Virus record (IMG/VR): IMGVR_UViG_3300028572_000020
Coordinates: 1-40,106 of that record
Length of the DNA: 40,106 bases
Source: a virus
Strand: one strand, 5' to 3'
In this document: in pieces, positions 38,131 to 40,106 of the stretch
Numbering within the stretch: position 1 is the first letter of the stretch
Layout: each line of letters starts with the position of its first letter
Translations under genes and position numbers: made by a program
The notes under the pieces: generated by a model
The model's database searches: none
What the model was told of the DNA's origin: nothing
What the model saw: the letters and a program-made list of their open reading frames with translations, nothing else

Positions 38131-38820
38131 TTATTGCTTTGCTGCTTCAGTATCATACAAATCTTGCATATCAACAGCAGCACAAGCCGCTGCACTCATG
38201 CTACGATATGTAGTCGCTGCCGAATTTAATGCACTGTAAGTGTCCGCCATTCCTTTTGCTGATGCAGTAAAGGATGCAAATTTTCCGCCTTGGATATTAA
38301 GAGTAGTTGCCATTTTTTGTACATCGATATTTGCACCAAGAAATAGAACTTCCCAGTTATGTTCTTTTTCAACTTTGGATATCAATGAGGCGACAGTGGA
38401 ACCAGAAAATTCTTTACTTGAGTTTTCTTCACCGTCCGTGAGAATAGCTAGAATAGTCTTTGTGTCATCTGAGACCTTCTCTTCTAAGCATTTGGTAATT
38501 GTAACACCAATTGCATCATAAAGTGCAGTCATTCCACGCGGTGTATACACTTCTTCAGTTAGAACAGGAACATGATTTAGACCGACCCGAGAATGAATGG
38601 TTTCAATGATATTATCAAAGATCACCAATGTGATATCTGCTTCACCAGGAACCTTCTTTTGGCCATCAACAAAAGCGTTGAATCCACCAATAGCTTCGTT
38701 TTTAATATTGTTCATAGACCCAGATCGATCCAAAACAAAGACCAAACGAGCTTTAGTTGGTGCAACTTGTGTTTCGACAACAGTGGTTGTTACAGTGGTT
38801 GTTGTAATAGTTTTTGACAT
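38131..38820 (-). CDS. VWA-domain protein (stand-alone)
   Basis: 229 residues. A Thr-rich N-terminus (MSKTITTTTVTTTVVETQ) precedes a complete MIDAS: DRSGSM (about 31-36), a Thr in PRGMTALYD, and LTDGEENS. The C-terminus is Ala/Ser-rich (SMSAAACAAVDMQDL). Similar proteins occur in tellurium-resistance-like and phage contexts, and bind partners through a metal. Unlike the VWA gene at 5984, it has no adjacent AAA+ partner. The first codons overlap the end of the upstream gene by 31 nt. Confidence 0.85.
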   Translation of the reverse strand: MSKTITTTTVTTTVVETQVAPTKARLVFVLDRSGSMNNIKNEAIGGFNAFVDGQKKVPGEADITLVIFDNIIETIHSRVGLNHVPVLTEEVYTPRGMTALYDAIGVTITKCLEEKVSDDTKTILAILTDGEENSSKEFSGSTVASLISKVEKEHNWEVLFLGANIDVQKMATTLNIQGGKFASFTASAKGMADTYSALNSAATTYRSMSAAACAAVDMQDLYDTEAAKQ

Positions 38821-39158
38821 GTTAATTTTTTAGTGTTATGGTTATGGTTATTTTGTACTACTGATGGATCATCCAACTTGATAGCTATTGAATGGGTATC
38901 TACTTTAACTCCGCCAGCATTATGATCAACAGAAACATAATAGTCATGGATAATATCTACAACAACCAGAGGACGATTATAACCAGCCATTTTATGTCGT
39001 GGATTATTTGGCGTGGCTGGGTTACCAAGTTGTGTAAAGTGAACGGTATCACCTATTGCTGGTATAGTAAGTTGGTGTGAGACATATGTCATTCCTTCAG
39101 GCCAAATGAATGTAACAGAATGCCGTTGAACTTCAGGTTTCTTTATTTTGAAAAACAT
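38790..39158 (-). CDS. Unknown 122-residue beta-rich protein
   Basis: Starts MFFKIKKPEVQRHSVTFIWP with AAGAG upstream. VSHQLTIPAIGDTVHFTQLG and RPLVVVDIIHDYYVSVD suggest a small beta barrel. The Asn/His/Lys-rich tail overlaps the VWA start by 31 nt. Function unknown. Confidence 0.65.
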   Translation of the reverse strand: MFFKIKKPEVQRHSVTFIWPEGMTYVSHQLTIPAIGDTVHFTQLGNPATPNNPRHKMAGYNRPLVVVDIIHDYYVSVDHNAGGVKVDTHSIAIKLDDPSVVQNNHNHNTKKLTCQKLLQQPL

Positions 39159-39427
39159 ATAGTCTCTTGTACATAATGAGCAGGAGTATGAGTCCCTTCA
39201 ATAGTTTCTTTATGAATCAGTTTACCATTTTCTATAGTATAAATTTCTTTATACACATAATCTGGAAATGGTTTTCCAGAAGCTTGATTTGCTTTACTTG
39301 GATATTGTCTAACGATGATAACACTTTGTTTATCATCACTAATAGTCACTGAAACGATTTTGTGAGAACCATGAAGAGGAAGAGATTCTTTATGAATATC
39401 CGGAGTTACTATAGCGTGGTGTTTCAT
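39143..39427 (-). CDS. Unknown 94-residue protein
   Basis: Alternating strands (IVSVTISDDKQSVIIVRQYP, then YVYKEIYTIENGKLIH). It overlaps the next gene by 16 nt and follows the previous stop by 1 bp. Part of a tightly packed run of small genes. No family recognised. Confidence 0.65.
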   Translation of the reverse strand: MKHHAIVTPDIHKESLPLHGSHKIVSVTISDDKQSVIIVRQYPSKANQASGKPFPDYVYKEIYTIENGKLIHKETIEGTHTPAHYVQETICFSK

Positions 39428-39428
39428 T

Positions 39429-39821
39429 TCAATCGTGCCAATTTAATCTAACAATTCCTTCATCAGACAAATCATAGATAGAGTGTTTTTCGACAATTGA
39501 TTTAACAATTGATAAATCAGTACCCCATCCGGAATGTAAAAACCGGACAAGCTGAGTAATAGCTTGAAGCCCTTGCTTATCTGAATTAGAAGGGCCTTCT
39601 TTAAAATACTTTCGTGAACGAGTTCTGATATAGTTATCAGTCTCTTCAAGAATTTTTGAAGACAATTGGTAAACACCGGTATCCGGACACCAACCAAAGA
39701 TGTGTAGGTCTGTGATATTTTGTTCTTCATCAGCAAATTCAACTGGGCGCTGGACTTCGATAATGACCCACTCATTAAGAGTTAGATCATCAGATCCGGC
39801 TAACATACGTGTAGGAATCAT
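39429..39821 (-). CDS. Unknown 130-residue protein
   Basis: Start placed at the ATG at 39819-39821 (MIPTRMLAGSDDLTLNEW), 1 bp after the stop of the upstream zinc protein. A longer frame to 39863 would overlap that gene. Mixed alpha/beta with EVQRPVEFADEEQNITDLHI and VRFLHSGWGTDLSIVKSIVE. No motif recognised. Confidence 0.65.
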   Translation of the reverse strand: MIPTRMLAGSDDLTLNEWVIIEVQRPVEFADEEQNITDLHIFGWCPDTGVYQLSSKILEETDNYIRTRSRKYFKEGPSNSDKQGLQAITQLVRFLHSGWGTDLSIVKSIVEKHSIYDLSDEGIVRLNWHD

Positions 39822-39822
39822 A

Positions 39823-40002
39823 TTATTTAAATAGTTCGAGTTGTTCAGGGAGAGGACAATCATAATGACATCCGTCTAGTGCTATAGAACGGCTCAAGGT
39901 GGCATCAGTGAGCTCACAGTAATAGGTACCATACCCAGGTGGAGAATAGTCCCTGTCGCCATCCTCCCACTTCCTGTGTTCACATTGGTGACACAGGTTC
40001 AT
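39823..40002 (-). CDS. Small cysteine-rich zinc-binding protein, 59 residues
   Basis: ATG at 40000-40002 to TAA at 39823. MNLCHQCEHRKWEDGD gives CxxC, then YYCELTD and CHYDCP provide three more cysteines, so one or two zinc sites are likely. The start overlaps the upstream stop by 4 nt. The compact Cys spacing and overlap support a real gene. Function unknown. Confidence 0.7.
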   Translation of the reverse strand: MNLCHQCEHRKWEDGDRDYSPPGYGTYYCELTDATLSRSIALDGCHYDCPLPEQLELFK

Positions 40003-40106
40003 TCTTCAACAATAGTAAGGAGCCATCTATCATCGAGATAGACAGTTTTTTCTGTTGTTGAATCAATAAAATGCCAAGAATTCATATCCGAATCATGAGT
40101 CACTGT
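39999..40106 (-). CDS. C-terminal end of a gene running off the right edge
   Basis: The last 35 codons of a minus-strand gene, ending DRWLLTIVEE at TGA (39999-40001), which overlaps the next start by 4 nt. Too little remains to name it. Confidence 0.6.
   Translation of the reverse strand, partial: TVTHDSDMNSWHFIDSTTEKTVYLDDRWLLTIVEE

Noticed and set aside
38240-38833. Several plus-strand frames opposite the second VWA gene
   Set aside because: They are antisense shadows; the minus-strand VWA protein has a complete MIDAS.

Overview
The window is a piece of a large, AT-rich, lytic, T4-type (Straboviridae-like or jumbo myovirus) bacteriophage genome. The evidence is a T4-style replisome on the minus strand: a family B polymerase (gp43-like), sliding clamp (gp45-like), DnaB-type helicase (gp41-like), zinc-finger/TOPRIM primase (gp61-like) and a T4 RNase H-like flap nuclease. 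Genes are tightly packed and mostly on the minus strand, with 1-4 nt stop/start overlaps. T4-type late promoters (TATAAATA) sit beside sigma70-like early promoters. Only three genes read on the plus strand (9548, 25430, 27177). No integrase, CRISPR array or insertion sequence is visible. The host cannot be named from this window. The permuted tmRNA described below is a form known from Alphaproteobacteria and some beta- and cyanobacterial lineages, so such a host is worth considering.

Layout. 1-4.1 kb: end of a KxDG-type ligase-like gene, a small protein, a second RecA-fold ATPase, helicase and primase. 4.1-9.3 kb: secreted lytic-transglycosylase-like enzyme, small zinc protein, SmpB, and a MoxR/CobS-like AAA+ ATPase with a CobT-like HEVGH+VWA protein. 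9.3-13.5 kb: a late plus-strand gene, unknowns, flap nuclease, clamp. 13.5-19.7 kb: DNA polymerase, DsbA-like protein, tandem paralogues, membrane and zinc proteins. 19.7-26.4 kb: DnaQ-like exonuclease, P-loop kinase, PhoH, nucleotidyltransferase, ClpP. 27.1-28.4 kb: a GIY-YIG homing endonuclease converging on a tmRNA gene. 28.4-40.1 kb: oxygenase-like protein, macrodomain, sugar epimerase, thymidylate synthase, two DnaJ proteins, MazG-like protein, a second VWA protein and small genes.

The most striking content is a phage-borne trans-translation set. Between about 27,880 and 28,310 (minus strand) lies what I read as a circularly permuted ssrA gene. The acceptor piece (T-arm, CGAGTCC, encoded CCA) comes first. 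A 122-nt intervening segment follows, with a 10-bp closing stem. Then comes the coding piece, which starts with the complementary GGGCTCG, carries a tmRNA-like D-region, and encodes a tag reading frame ending ...RLAA-stop. The window also encodes a full-length SmpB and a ClpP-type protease with a visible Ser-His pair. Together these could rescue stalled ribosomes and degrade tagged products without host factors, although no ClpX or ClpA is seen. A promoter-like sequence precedes both smpB and ssrA, suggesting early expression.

All function calls rest on motifs read by eye. No database search or RNA folding program was run. Genes without recognisable motifs are described as unknown.
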